This document shows, piece by piece, positions 32,278-43,422 of a stretch of DNA of 64,000 bases. The stretch spans positions 2,851,001 through 2,915,000 of the forward strand of contig CP060419.1 in NCBI GenBank assembly GCA_025232375.1, written 5' to 3'. The translations under genes and the position numbers were made by a program. This DNA comes from Pseudoxanthomonas sp. NC8. GTDB lineage: Bacteria > Pseudomonadota > Gammaproteobacteria > Xanthomonadales > Xanthomonadaceae. The notes beneath the pieces were generated by a model. That model was not told the origin of the DNA and did no database searches. It worked only from the letters and a program-made list of their open reading frames with translations. Position 1 is the stretch's first letter. Each line of letters opens with the position of its first letter.

Positions 32278-32566
32278 ATGTACGCCCGCTCATTCCGCTT
32301 CGATACGGCCCAGCTGCAGGGCCTTTTCGCCCCGCGCAAGCCGCGCACTCCGCTGCTGCGCATGTTGATCGGCCTTGGTCGGCCTGGTCCTGCTGGCCGT
32401 GTTCATCTTCTTCGGCCTGTTCATCGGCGCGGCGATGCTGGCCGTGGGGCTGGGGTGGCGTCTGCTGCACAAGCGTTTCGCCCGCCGCGGCAAGGCGGAG
32501 CCGGCCCGGGTCATGGACGCCGAGTACCGCGTGTTGCGCAAGCCCAGCTTGCCGACGCCACGCTGA
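32278..32566 (+). CDS. Small conserved membrane protein
   Basis: About 95 residues after repairing CCTGG as CCTTGG at 32373-32378. The N-terminal 35 residues are basic (FRFDTAQLQGLFAPRKPRTP); two hydrophobic segments follow (LIGLVGLVLLAVFIFFGLFI and GAAMLAVGLGWRLL), then a basic tail ending KPSLPTPR. No family was recognised. It sits 77 bases ahead of an FAH-family gene in the same direction. Confidence 0.55.
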
Positions 32567-32643
32567 TCCCGGCGGGGCCGGCCGGCCGGCACCAGGACGG
32601 CCACTGCGCGTAGACTGGCCGGCCACCGATTCCCGGCCGAACC

Positions 32644-33393
32644 ATGACCGACGCGCGCACCCGAGACGACGTCATCTCCGCCCCTGCCGTACCCCGCGTC
32701 CCCGTGCGTGGCGGCGGCGGTTTCCCGGTACGCCGCATCTACTGTGTCGGTCGCAACTTCGCCGACCACGCGCGCGAGATGGGCGCCACCGCGCCGGCGT
32801 CGAAGGCCGAACGCGGCACCCCGGTCTTCTTCATGAAGCCTGCCGACGCCATCGTCACCGGCGAGGTCGTGCCGTATCCGTCCGCTACGTCCGACCTGCA
32901 TCACGAGGTCGAACTGGTCGTGGCGATCGGCGGCGACGCCCCGGCCGGCGTGCTGCCGGTCGAACAGGCGCAGGCGCTGGTATTCGGCTACACGGTCGGT
33001 ATGGACCTGACCCGTCGCGACCTGCAGGCCGCGGCCAAGGCCAAGGGCCTGCCGTGGGACACGGCCAAGGGCTTCGACCACTCGGCACCGATCGGCGAGC
33101 TGGTACCGGCCGCGGAAGCCGGCGCGCTCGGCGCCCGCCAGCTGGAGCTGCGGGTCAACGACCAGCTGCGCCAGCACGCCCGGCTGTCCGACCTGATCTG
33201 GGACGTGCCCGAGATCCTGCACGAGCTGTCGAAACTGTACGCGCTGCGCGCCGGTGACCTGGTGTTCATGGGCACCCCCGCCGGCGTGGCCGCCCTGCAG
33301 CCGGGCGACCGCTACGAGGCCACCCTGGAGGGCATCGCCACCCTGCGCGGAACGATCCAGGATGACCCTGCCGCCGCTGCGGCGTTAGGCTAG
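32644..33393 (+). CDS. Fumarylacetoacetate hydrolase (FAH) family protein
   Basis: Intact, 249 residues. It contains RIYCVGRNFADHAREM, PVFFMKPADAIV, the metal-binding HHEVELVVAIGG (Glu ligands), VFGYTVGMDLTRRDLQ and the closing GDLVFMGTPAGVAALQPGD. Members cleave or decarboxylate 2-oxo acids such as acylpyruvates or oxaloacetate with Mg. The specific substrate is not deducible. The conserved catalytic lysine (KAKGLPWDTAKGFDHSAP) is present. Confidence 0.88.
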   Translation: MTDARTRDDVISAPAVPRVPVRGGGGFPVRRIYCVGRNFADHAREMGATAPASKAERGTPVFFMKPADAIVTGEVVPYPSATSDLHHEVELVVAIGGDAPAGVLPVEQAQALVFGYTVGMDLTRRDLQAAAKAKGLPWDTAKGFDHSAPIGELVPAAEAGALGARQLELRVNDQLRQHARLSDLIWDVPEILHELSKLYALRAGDLVFMGTPAGVAALQPGDRYEATLEGIATLRGTIQDDPAAAAALG

Positions 33394-33432
33394 ATGCGCA
33401 CCCGCGCCGGGTGCCGGACACCGGAGGCACGC

Positions 33433-33837
33433 ATGGGCATGTTGGGCGAGTTCAAGGAATTCGCGATGCGCGGCAACGTGATCGACCTCGCCGTGGGCGT
33501 GGTGATCGGCGCCGCGTTCGGCAAGATCGTCACCGCGCTGGTCGAGAAGGTGATCATGCCGCCGATCGGGCTGCTGATCGGCGGGGTCGACTTCTCCAAG
33601 TGGGCCTGGACGCTGAAGGAAGCCAGCGTGGACGCGGCCGGCAAGGTGGTGCCGGCGGTGGGAATCGGCATCGGCGAGGTCCTCAATGCGATCCTGCAGT
33701 TCGTGATCGTCGCCTTCGCCATCTTCGTGCTGGTCAAGGCGGTCAACCGCCTCGCCCGGCGCGAACCCGCGGCCCCGGCGGCGCCGAGCGAAGAGGTGCT
33801 GCTCCTGCGCGAGATCCGCGACTCGCTCAAGCGCTGA
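33433..33837 (+). CDS. mscL: Large-conductance mechanosensitive channel
   Basis: Intact, 134 residues from the ATG preceded by GGAGGCAC. It protects against osmotic downshock. Typical order: [23 protein letters not shown] amphipathic start, gate helix with [16 protein letters not shown], periplasmic loop, second helix [19 protein letters not shown], and the cytoplasmic C-terminal helix with [12 protein letters not shown]. Confidence 0.95.
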   Translation: MGMLGEFKEFAMRGNVIDLAVGVVIGAAFGKIVTALVEKVIMPPIGLLIGGVDFSKWAWTLKEASVDAAGKVVPAVGIGIGEVLNAILQFVIVAFAIFVLVKAVNRLARREPAAPAAPSEEVLLLREIRDSLKR

Positions 33838-33928
33838 GCGCCGCGTACCCGCCGCTCCCGTGACCATGGACACGGGAGCGCGCCGGCCCCGTTTGCTAGG
33901 CTCGGAGGATTGCCTTCCGGGACTCCAT

Positions 33929-35350
33929 ATGCGCCTCGCCCTGTTCGCTGCCGCCCCGCTCACTTCGATGCTGCTCGGCATCGCCACCTCGGCGACCGCC
34001 GCCGACACCCGCATCCCCGACCGCGCGATCGAACAGGCCGCGCAGCTGCGCGAACGCGCTCTGGCCGACGACACCGGCTGGAAGATCACCGAATCGCTGA
34101 CCACCGAAGTCGGCCCGCGCATGGCCGGCAGCGAGGCCGATGCGCGCGCGGTGGCTGGGCCGAGGCCAAGTTCAGGGAACTGGGCTTCGACCGCGTATGG
34201 ACCGAGCCGGTGACCTTCCCGAAGTGGGAGCGCCGCAGCGAGAACGCCGCCGTGCTCGGCGCGCACGCGCAGCCGCTGAAGATCACCGCGCTGGGCGGCA
34301 GCCCCGCCGGCACCGTCGAGGGCGAGATCGTGCGCTTCGCCGACCTGGCCGCGCTTGAAGCGGCGCCGGACGGATCGCTCGCCGGCAAGATCGCCTTCGT
34401 CGACTACCAGATGCCCGCCGCGCGCGACGGCAGCGGCTACGGCAAGGGCAGCGCGATCCGCTCGAAGGGCCCGTCCGCGGCGATCCGCAAGGGTGCCGCC
34501 GGCTTCCTGATGCGCTCGGCCGGCACCGACAGCCACCGCGTGCCGCACACCGGCATCACCCGCTTCGACGACGGCCTGACCCCGTGCCGTCGGCCGCGCT
34601 GAGCGTGCCCGATGCCGGGCAGCTCGCCCGCCTGGTCGCGCGCGGACCGGTCAAGGTCCGCCTCGCGATCGATGCCGGCTGGGACGGCACCTACACCTCG
34701 CACAATGTCATCGGCGAGATCACCGGCCGCAGCAAGCCCGGGGACGTGGTGCTGATCGGCGGCCACCTGGATTCGTGGGACCTGGGCACCGGCGCGATCG
34801 ACGACGCCGCCGGCGTGGGCATCACCATGGCCGCGGCCACGCTGATCGCACAGATGCCCAGCCGCCCGGCGCGCAGCATCCGCGTGGTCGCCTTCGCCAA
34901 CGAGGAACAGGGCCTGCACGGCGGCAAGGCGTATGCCGTGGCGCATGCCGCCGATGCCGGCCGCCACCAGCTGTCCGCCGAGAGCGACTTCGGCGCCGGC
35001 CGCATCTACGCCTTCAACACCGGCGCGCCGGAACACGCACGCGCCGCCACGCAGCAGATCGCGCAGGCGCTCGCGCCGCTGGGCATCGAATACGCTCCCG
35101 ACAAGGGCGGCCCCGGTCCGGACGTCGGCCCGCTCGCCGCCGGGGGCGCCCATATAGCCTGGCTGGCGCAGGACGGCACCGACTACTTCAACCTGCACCA
35201 CACCGCCGACGACACGCTCGACAAGATCGATCCGGCGGCACTGGCGCAGAACGTCGCCGCGTATGCGGTGTTCGCGTACTTATGGCCGCGGAGGCCGAAG
35301 GCGATTTCGGCAGCGCGCCGAAGCCGGAAGCGCCGACGCCGGCGCACTGA
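33929..35350 (+). CDS. Secreted M28-family metallopeptidase
   Basis: About 473 residues. Signal peptide (MRLALFAAAPLTSMLLGIATSATA), a PA-type insert (ALEAAPDGSLAGKIAFVD...), then the M28 zinc peptidase core: GGHLDSWDLGTGAIDDAAG (His and Asp ligands), FANEEQGLHG (catalytic Glu), SAESDFGAGR and LHHTADDTLDKID (His ligand). It is an aminopeptidase- or dipeptidase-like exported enzyme. Repairs at CTGGGCC near 34152, near 34582, and near 35279 where CCTGATGG lost a base. Confidence 0.88.
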
Positions 35351-35458
35351 CCGCGTCCGGCGGTCGGCAGGTTATGCCCGGCCACACCGGGCAGCTATTC
35401 CAGACGCCACGCGCAGCAACGGGTAGGCTCCGAACCCTCGACCGTGAGGAGCCGCCCC

Positions 35459-37496
35459 ATGCAGCCGCAGCACCGCGCCACCGTGTCCACCCTGCTGTTC
35501 GCACTGGCGCTCCTGCTGTCACCGGCGCGCGCGCAGGCCGCGACATCCGCTCCGCTGCAGCTGCGCTCGCCCGGCGGCAATGCACAGGTCGAACTGTCGC
35601 TGGATGCGGAGGGCCGCGCCCACTACGCGGTGGCCTGGCGTGGCAAGCCGCTGCTGCTGCCATCGCCACTGGGCGTGCAGCTGGATGAAAACGACCTGAT
35701 CGAACGCGGGCTGCGGGTGGTCGACGTGCGCCGCAGCCAGGCCGACGGCACCTATGAACTGGTTGCCGGCAAGACCCGCCAGGCGCGCGACCACTACCGC
35801 CAGCTGGAAGTGGACCTTGGCCGACGCACGCGGCCGCACGCTGGGCGTGGTCGTGCGCGCCTACGACGACGGCATCGCCCTGCGCTACCGCCTGCCGCTG
35901 CCGGCACAGGGCGAGCTGCAGGTGAAGGAAGACCTGACCGGCTTCCTGTTCCCGCGCGACTACGCCTGCTGGGCGCTCAACCTCGGCCGCTTCGGGACCA
36001 GCCACGAGGGCGAGTACGACCCGATCGCCGCATCGAAGCTGCGGCCGATGCAGCTGGTCGAACTGCCGCTGGTCTGCGGCACCGGCGAAGGCACGGCCAG
36101 CTTCGCGATCACCGAAGCCGACCTCGACGACTACGCCGGCCTCTACCTGAGCGGCCGCGGCGATGGCCGCCTCGGCGTCGAAGCCCGGCTCTCGCCGCGG
36201 CTCGACACGCCGCAGCTGGCGGTACGCCTGCCGCGCGGCGAGGTCGCACCGGCCGGCCACCTGACGCCGTGGCGCGTCCTGCTGCTCGGCGACAGTCCCG
36301 GGGCGCTGGTCGAATCCAACCTCATTTCCAGCCTCAACCCGCCCACGCCCATCGCCGACACCTCCTGGATCCGGCCGGGCAAGACCGCGTGGGACTGGTG
36401 GTCGGGCGGCCTGGCGCCCGATGTCGCCGACGCCGGCATGAACACCGCGACGATCAAGCGCTACATCGACCACGCCGCGGCGCTGAAGCTCGAATACATG
36501 CTGATCGACGACGGCTGGTACGTCGGCAGCACCAGCAACGGCCACTACAACGCCGATGCCGACATCACCCGCCCGATTCCGGTCCTCGACCTGCCGGCGG
36601 TGATCGCCTACGCGCGCGAGCGGGGCGTCGGCATCTGGCTGTGGGCGCACTGGAAGTCGCTGGCGCCGCGCATGGACGAGGTCTTCGCCCGGTACCGCGA
36701 CATGGGCATCCGGGGCGTCAAGGTCGACTTCATGGACCGCGACGACCAGGAAATGGTCGCGTTCTTCCACAAGATGATGCGCAGCGCCGCCGACCACCGG
36801 CTGATGCTGGACCTGCACGGCGCCTACCGGCCGACCGGGCTCAACCGCACCTTACCGAATTTCCTCACCCGGGAGGGCGTGCTCGGCGCCGAGTACAACA
36901 AGTGGAGCCGGCGGATCACGCCGACCCACAACGTCACCCTGCCGTTCACCCGTATGCTGCTCGGGCCGATGGACTACACGCCGGGCGGGTTCCGCAACAT
37001 GACGCCGGAACAGTTCCAGGTGTCCTTCAACGGCCCGCAGGTGATGGGCACGCGCGCGCACCAGCTGGCGATGTTCGTCGTCTACGAGAGCGGGCTGCAG
37101 ATGGTCGCCGACAGCCCGGACGTCTACACGGACGGGAAGGGCGGCCTCGCCCCCGGCGCCGATTTCCTCTCGCTCGTGCCGGCCCGCTGGGATGAAACCC
37201 GGGTGCTGGCCGGCGAGATCGGCCAGTACATCGTTGTCGGCCGGCGCAGCGGCCGCGACTGGTACATCGGCGCGATGACCAACGAATCGCCGCGCACGCT
37301 GCAGGTGCCGCTGGATTTCCTGCCCGCGGCCGATTACGCGGCCACGCTGTGGCGCGATGGCGATGCACCGGCCGACGTGCGCCGCGAGCAGCTGCGCATC
37401 GATGCGCACAACCGCACGCTGGAACTGGTGCTGTCCGGCGGCGGTGGCGCCGCGGCGCAGCTGATCGCACCGTCGCCGAGGATCGCCGGGCGCTAG
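35459..37496 (+). CDS. GH97-family glycoside hydrolase
   Basis: About 679 residues, exported (signal peptide ending AQA). An N-terminal beta-sandwich (SPGGNAQVELSLDAEGRAHY) is followed by the barrel: KTAWDWWSGG, YMLIDDGWYV, GVGIWLWAHWKS, GIRGVKVDFMDRDDQEMV and MLDLHGAYRPTG, then a C-terminal domain. GH97 has inverting alpha-glucosidases and retaining alpha-galactosidases; the Asp in VKVDFMD lies where the nucleophile of retaining members is reported, so alpha-galactosidase is my preferred guess. One CCTGG-to-CCTTGG error at 35815-35820. The start has GAGGAG; the stop overlaps the convergent gene's stop in CTAG. Confidence 0.9.
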
Positions 37497-38368
37497 CGGC
37501 GATCGCGCGCGGCCCAGCGGGCAAGCAGCACCGCGGTGGCCGCGGCCACGTTGAGGCTCTCCACCGCACCGCTGCCGGGGATCGACAGGCGCCGGTCGCA
37601 GGCGGCGGCAAGCGCCGCATCCATGCCCTCGCCCTCGGCGCCCATCACATAGACCAGGCGCGGTGCGGGCGGCGCCGCGAACAGGTCGTCGCCACCGCGC
37701 ACGACGGTGGCGGCCAGGATGAAACCGGCCTCGCGCAGCCGCGCCAGTGCTACCGTCGATTCCGGCAGGCGCACCAGCGGCACCGCTTCGGCGCCACCCT
37801 CCGCCACGCGCGCGGCGGCACCCGACAGCGACAGCGGCGAGCGCGCCGGCAACAGCACCGTCGCGCCGAAGTGCGCGGCCGAACGCAGGATCGCGCCGAA
37901 GTTGTGTGGGTTGCCGACGCCGTCCAGCCAGATCGCCAGCGCCGGCCCGGCCGGGCCAAGCTGCTGCAGCCAGTCGGACAGCGGCTGCGGCTCGATGCGC
38001 AGCACGTCGGCGACCACGCCTTCGTGGTGCGCGCTGGCGGCCAGCCGTTCCAGGTCCTCCTCCTCGACCACGCGATAGCCGATGCGATGCTTCACGCACT
38101 AAGGCCAGCAGCGGCTTGAGCGCCGGGATGCGCGCTTCGAGCAGGTAGACCTTGCGGATCGCCTCGGGTCGCCGCGCGAACACGGCGTTCACCGCGTTCA
38201 GTCCGTACAGGCGCAGTTCGTCGCGGTGCGCCGGACGCGGCGCGTCGCTGCCGGCGGCCGGACGCTGGGCCGCCTCGGGCCTTGGCTCGCGCCGCACCGG
38301 TGGACGCGGCGCACGCGGCGGACCGCCCGATGGACCACGCGGCGGACGGTTGTCCAGGGACCAGCCAT
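37493..38368 (-). CDS. TrmH/SpoU-family RNA 2'-O-methyltransferase (RlmB-like)
   Basis: About 291 residues. A Pro/Arg-rich disordered N-terminus (first 55 residues) precedes the substrate-binding ELRLYGLNAVNAVFARRPE and the SPOUT domain: LDGVGNPHNFGAILRSAAHFGA (motif 1), LVYVMGAEGEGMD (motif 2), LSIPGSGAVESLNVAAATAVLL (motif 3, knot). These residues place it with RlmB, which methylates G2251 of 23S rRNA. Repairs: CCTGG as CCTTAG at 38099-38104, and a G missing from CCTGG near 38356. Confidence 0.88.
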
Positions 38369-38545
38369 GTCAGTCGTACCTCTTCACGAAAGTCCTGCGG
38401 AACCCGGCTTCCGGAACGGAGGGCCGGGGCTGGCAGCGCTTCGTCTGCCGCACGCGCTCAGGCGTCATCCGGGTGCGCGAAGCGGCCACCGCCGCTGATC
38501 TGCACGATACCCGCAACCTGTGCCGATGCGCAGTGCCGCCCGGCC

Positions 38546-39094
38546 TCAGCTCGGCCAGAGCCGGCCGAACAGCCGCAGGTCATGCAACCCGTCGGGCCTG
38601 AGGATTGCGCCGCGACGCAGGCCTTCCTCGCTGAAGCCGTTCTTTTGGGACCCGCGCCGAGGCCGGGTTGATGTCCAGCACGTGGGCCTCGACCCGTTGC
38701 AGGGGCAGCGCCGGCACCAGCCACTCGAGGTAGGCCGCGACCACCCGGGTCATGTGGCCCCGACCCCAGTGGCGCCGCCCCAGCCAGTAACCCAGCTCGG
38801 CGGCGTGCGCGCGCTCGCCTTCGCCCGGGCGTACCGCGATTCCGCCGCATGCTTCGCCATCGATCTCGATCGCCAGCGCCGGGCCGTCCAGGTCGACCAC
38901 GTGCCCGGTAGGAAGGCCTCGCCGTCGGCGCGGGTGTACGGGTGGGGGAAGCGGTCGCTGAGGCCACGCGGCACCAGCGGATCGTCGGCATGGACCCGCA
39001 AGGCGTCGAGATCGTCCGCCCGCCACGCGCGCAGGACGAAGCCGTCGCCGGGCAGGCGCACGTCCGCGTACGGACGTGCGCGCGCCTCAGCCAT
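38546..39094 (-). CDS. GNAT N-acetyltransferase (RimJ/RimL type)
   Basis: About 182 residues. The RimJ/RimL order is seen: GFVLRAWRADDLDAL (beta1-alpha1), IEIDGEACGGIAV, AELGYWLGRRHWGRGHMT (acetyl-CoA loop, GRGHMT) and VEAHVLDINPASARV ... KNGFSEEGLRR. It acetylates an amine of a protein or metabolite. Breaks near 38912 (CCTGGCC as CCTACC) and near 38655. It starts within the last codons of the RND pump gene (ATGGCTGA), indicating translational coupling. Confidence 0.8.
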
Positions 39095-42000
39095 GGCCGC
39101 CGACCGGTGGAACTTCCGCATCCAGTTTCGCCAGCTCGTGCGCCACGGCGTCCGGCGAACGCGTATAGGGCGCCAGCAGCGCGTAGAACGCCGGCACCAC
39201 GAACAGCGACAGCAGGGTGGAGAAGGCAACGCCGAACACGACCACCACGCCGATCGATTCGCGGCTGGCCGCGCCGGCGCCGCTGGACAGCATCAGCGGG
39301 ATCGCGCCGCAGATCATCGCCACCGAGGTCATCAGGATCGGCCGCAGGCGTACCGCCGAGGCCTCCACGATCGCCTCGCCCACCGCCATGCCCTCGTCGC
39401 GCAGCTGGTTGGCGAACTCCACGATCAGGATGCCGTTCTTGGCCGCCAGGCCGACCAGCATGACGATGCCGATCTGGCTGTAGAGGTTCAGGCTCGCCCC
39501 CAAATGGACAGGCCGAGCAGCGCGCCGAGCATGGCCAGCGGCACGGTCAGCATGATCACCAGCGGATGCAGGAAGCTCTCGAACTGGCCGGCCAGCACCG
39601 GGAATACGACCAGCAGGGCCATGCCGAAGGTGAAGAACACCGCGCCGCTGGACTTCATGAACTCGCGCGATTCGCCCTTGTAGTCGATCTGCGCCTCCGG
39701 CGGCAGCTCCTCGGCGGCGATCCCGCGCAGGTACTCCAGCGCTTCGCCGACGGTGTACCCCGGCGCTAAGGCCGGCGCTGAGCGTGATCGCGCGCATCCG
39801 GTTGAAGCGGCTCAGCGTGCCGGCTTCGGCGTATTCGGTCAGCCTGACCAATGGGTTGGACAGCGGGATCAGCTGGCCGGTGGTCGTCGAACGCACGTAC
39901 AGGCCGGCGATGTTGCCCATGTCGCGCCGGTTCTCCAGCGGCGCCTGCATGATCACGTAGTACTCCTCGCCATCCTTCTCGTAGGTACCGGCGCGCAGCG
40001 AGCCGAGCATGGTCTGCAGCGTGCTGCCGATCGCCTGCACCGGAACGCCGAGGTCGGCGGCGCGGTCCTTGTCGATCTCGACGCGGACCTGCGGCAGCGT
40101 TTCCTTGTAGTCGGAATCCACGTTCAGCAGGCGCGGGTTCTCCTCCATGCGCGCCAGCATGCGGTCGCGCCAGCGGCGATGGTTTCGTAGGTCGGGCCGC
40201 GCAGCACCAGCTGCACCGGCCGCCCGCCGCTGCGCACCAGCCTGGCGCACGTCGGCGGTGATGCGCACGCCGGGGATGTCGGCCAGCGCGTTGCGCACCT
40301 CCTCCATCACCTCCTGCGTGCTGACGTCGCGCTGCTCCCACGGCTTCAGGAACAGCGTCGCGCGGCCGGTATTCATCGCCGCGGCCTGGCCGCCGAAGCC
40401 GCCGGGCACGCGCACGATCACGCGCGAGACCGGCCCGTTGTCGCTGCTGTAGGCCAGCAGGCGCTTCTCGATCACGTCCATCTGCGTGACCATGTAATCG
40501 AAGCCCGCGCCTTCCGGCCCGGAAACCGAGACGTTGAAGTCGCCGCGATCCTCGGCCGGAGCCAGTTCCGACGGCACCAGCCGGAACAGCAGGCCGCTGG
40601 CGACGAAGGTCGCCAGCATCGCGGCGGCCAGCAGCCAGCCGCGCCCGATCACCTTGCCGACTAAGGCCGCGATACCAGCCGGTCAGCGTGTCGAGGCAGC
40701 GGTTGACCCAGCTGTTGAACCCCTTGCGGTGCGTGTGCGGACGCAGCAGGATCGAGCACATCATCGGCGTCAGGGTCAGCGCGACGAAGCCGGAGATCGC
40801 CACCGCGCCCGCCACCGCCACCGCCAGCTCGCGGAACAGGCGCCCGGTGTTGCCTTCCATGAAGGCGATCGGCAGGAACACGGCGATCAGCACCGCCGTG
40901 GTCGCGATCACCGCGAACGCGACCTGGCGCGTGCCTCGCTGCGCGGCCAGCAGCGGCGGCTCGCCCAGGGTCGGTGCGGCGCTGGCAGTTCTCCAGCACC
41001 ACGATGGCGTCGTCGACCACCAGGCCGATCGACAGCACCAGCGACAGCAGGGTGAGCTGGTTGATCGAAAAGCCGCAGGCGTACAGCGCGATGAACGCCG
41101 CGGTGATGCAGACCGGCACGGTCACCGCCGGGATCAGCGCGGCGCGTACGCTGCCCAGGAACACGAACACCACCAGCAGCACCAGCACGATCGCTTCGGT
41201 AAGGGTGGCGTAGACCTCGTGCACGGCCGCATCGGTGAACACGGTCGAATCGTAGGCCGCGGTCAGCTGCATGCCTTCCGGCAGCGTCGGCGACACCCGC
41301 TCGACCAGGGCGCGGACGTTGTGCGACACCGCCAGCGAATTGGCGGTGGAGGTGGCGACGATGGTAAGGCCGATCTGCGGCACGCCGTTGCCGTGGTAGA
41401 ACGCGCGGCGATCTTCCGAGGCCAGCTCGACCCGGGCCACTTCGCCGGGGTGATGACGTGGCCGTCGCTGCCCTTGCCGACCACCAGCCCCGCGAAGCTC
41501 TCCGGCGTCTGGTAGCCGCGCATCACCCGCAACGCGAACTCCCGGGTTTCCGATTCGATGCTGCCGCCGGGCAGTTCGATGTTCTCGCGGCGCAGCGCGG
41601 TGCCGATGTCGTCGGCGGTCAGGCCGCGCGCGCTCAGCGCCTGCGCGTCCAGCCAGACCCGCATCGCATAGCGCTGGCCACCGCCGATGAACACCGTCGA
41701 TACGCCGTCGATCGAGGAAAACTGGTCGACCAGGTTGCGGTCTGCGTAGTCGGTCAGCTGCTCGGCGCCCATGCCCGGGGCGCTGAGGTTTAGGAACATG
41801 ATCGGCGAGGAGTCGCTGTCCTGCTTGGCCACCTGCGGCGGGTCGACGTCCTCGGGCAGGCGGTTGGACACGCGGCTGATCGCGTCGCGCACGTCGTTGG
41901 CCGCGCCTTCGATGTCGCGGGTCAGGGTGAAATCGATGTTGATGTCCGAACGGCCGTTGCGGCTGGTCGCGGTGATCAGGTCGACGCCCTCGATGCCGCT

Positions 42001-42213
42001 GATCGCGTCTTCCAGCACCTGGGTGATGCGGCTTTCGACCACCGCCGCCGACGCACCGGTGTAGGAGGTGTTGACCGAGACCACCGGCGGATCGACGTCC
42101 GGCAGTTCGCGCAGCGGCAGGCGCGTGAACGAAACCACGCCGAGCACGATCAGGATCAGCGACATCACCGTCGCGAAGACGGGACGCTTGATCGAGACAT
42201 CCGACAACAGCAT
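39087..42213 (-). CDS. RND (HAE1/AcrB-type) efflux pump, inner-membrane subunit
   Basis: About 1,040 residues, the normal AcrB length. N-terminus MLLSDVSIKRPVFATVMSLI; porter domain DPPVVSVNTSYTGASAAVVE; the proton-relay region SIGLVVDDAIVVLEN in helix 4; FMEGNTGRLFRELAVAVAGA; second half with GRGWLLAAAMLATFVASG and AAKNGILIVEFANQL. It exports drugs or lipophilic compounds with the adaptor encoded just upstream (three-base gap). No outer-membrane factor is adjacent. At least five breaks: near 41443, 40980, 40661-40666, near 40250, 39766-39771 and near 39501. Confidence 0.9.
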
Positions 42214-42216
42214 GGC

Positions 42217-43353
42217 TCAGCGCTCCCCGGCGGGCTTCGCGGCGTCCGCGCCGGAACTGGCTTCGCCCTGTTTTTCAGCCGCGTCCCTGATCTTCGATCC
42301 GTCGCGCAGCTTGACCGTGCCCTCGACCACGATGCGGTCGCCGGCCCGCAGGCCCTCGACGATCTCGACCTCGCCGAAGCGGCGCGCCCCGATCCGCACC
42401 AGTGTCTCCTTGACGGTGCCGCCCTCCACCACCTTGAACACGGTCGCGCGCGAACCGGACTGCTGCAGCGCCAGTTCGGGAATGGCCAGCGCCTGGCGCG
42501 CGGCCCGCTCGACGCCTACGTTCAACAGCATGCCCGGGCGCAGGCGGCTGTCCGGATTGGGCACTTCGGCACGGACGGTGACTGCGCGCGACACCGGGTC
42601 CACGCGCGAATCGATGCTGGCGATGATGCCGGCGAAGGCCTGGCCGGGCCATGCCTCGCTGCGCGCATTGATGTGCTGGCCGATGGCCAGCTGCGACAGC
42701 TGCGCCTCGGGAACGGTGAAATCGAGCTTGATCAGCGACACGTCGTCGAGCGTGGTGATCGGCGTGCCCGGGGTGACCAGCGTGCCGGCGCTGACCAGGC
42801 GCAGGCCGAGCACGCCGGCGAACGGCGTGCGGATCACCCGGTCGGCGACCGTGGCGCGCTGCGTGGCCACGCGCGCGCGCGCCACTTCCAGCCCGGCACG
42901 CTGCGACTCCAGGTCCGATCGCGCGATCAGCTGCTGCTGGGCGAGCTGGCGGCTGCGCTCGTACAGCTGCTCGGCATTGCGCAGCTCGGCCTCGGCCTCG
43001 GCCACGCCCGCGGCCTGCTGGCCCTGCACCAGGGTGACCAGCGCCTGGCCCTTGTCCGCGTACTGGCCGCTCTCGAATTCGACCGAAGCGATGGTCTGGG
43101 TGACGCTGGCGGTGATCGTCACCGACTCGCGCGCCTTCGCCGTGCCCAGCGCCTGCACCTCATCGGTCCAGCGCACCGGCTGCAGTTGCAGGGTGGTGAC
43201 GGTCGCCGGTGGCTGGCCCCGGCCGGCATCGGCATCGCCGCGGCCGCAGGCAGACAACAGCAGGGCAAGCGCGCCCAGCACCAGCGCGCGGAAGGACGGT
43301 GTTCGACATGCAGGGATCCGCTCCGGAATGGGCCGAGTGTACCGGCACCACAT
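42217..43353 (-). CDS. RND efflux periplasmic adaptor lipoprotein
   Basis: HlyD/AcrA-type membrane fusion protein. A lipobox LALLLSACGRG anchors it; then PVRWTDEVQALGTAKARESVTI, a coiled-coil hairpin (QGQQAAGVAEAEAELRNAEQL to VARARVATQRATVADRV), the lipoyl half IRTPFAGVLGLRLVSAG, and beta-barrel and membrane-proximal domains (TLDDVSLIKLDFTVPE; VEGLRAGDRIVVEG). The start is uncertain: 43353 is the in-frame ATG, but ATGTCGAAC at about 43308, preceded by GGAGCGG, would fit better if one base is missing in the signal region. Operon with the pump. Confidence 0.88.
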   Translation of the reverse strand: MWCRYTRPIPERIPACRTPSFRALVLGALALLLSACGRGDADAGRGQPPATVTTLQLQPVRWTDEVQALGTAKARESVTITASVTQTIASVEFESGQYADKGQALVTLVQGQQAAGVAEAEAELRNAEQLYERSRQLAQQQLIARSDLESQRAGLEVARARVATQRATVADRVIRTPFAGVLGLRLVSAGTLVTPGTPITTLDDVSLIKLDFTVPEAQLSQLAIGQHINARSEAWPGQAFAGIIASIDSRVDPVSRAVTVRAEVPNPDSRLRPGMLLNVGVERAARQALAIPELALQQSGSRATVFKVVEGGTVKETLVRIGARRFGEVEIVEGLRAGDRIVVEGTVKLRDGSKIRDAAEKQGEASSGADAAKPAGER

Positions 43354-43422
43354 GAACGTCTAGCGCCGCGCCGCGGCCGACATGACCAACGACACATATA
43401 ACCAGGATCGGGGTGCCGCCCG

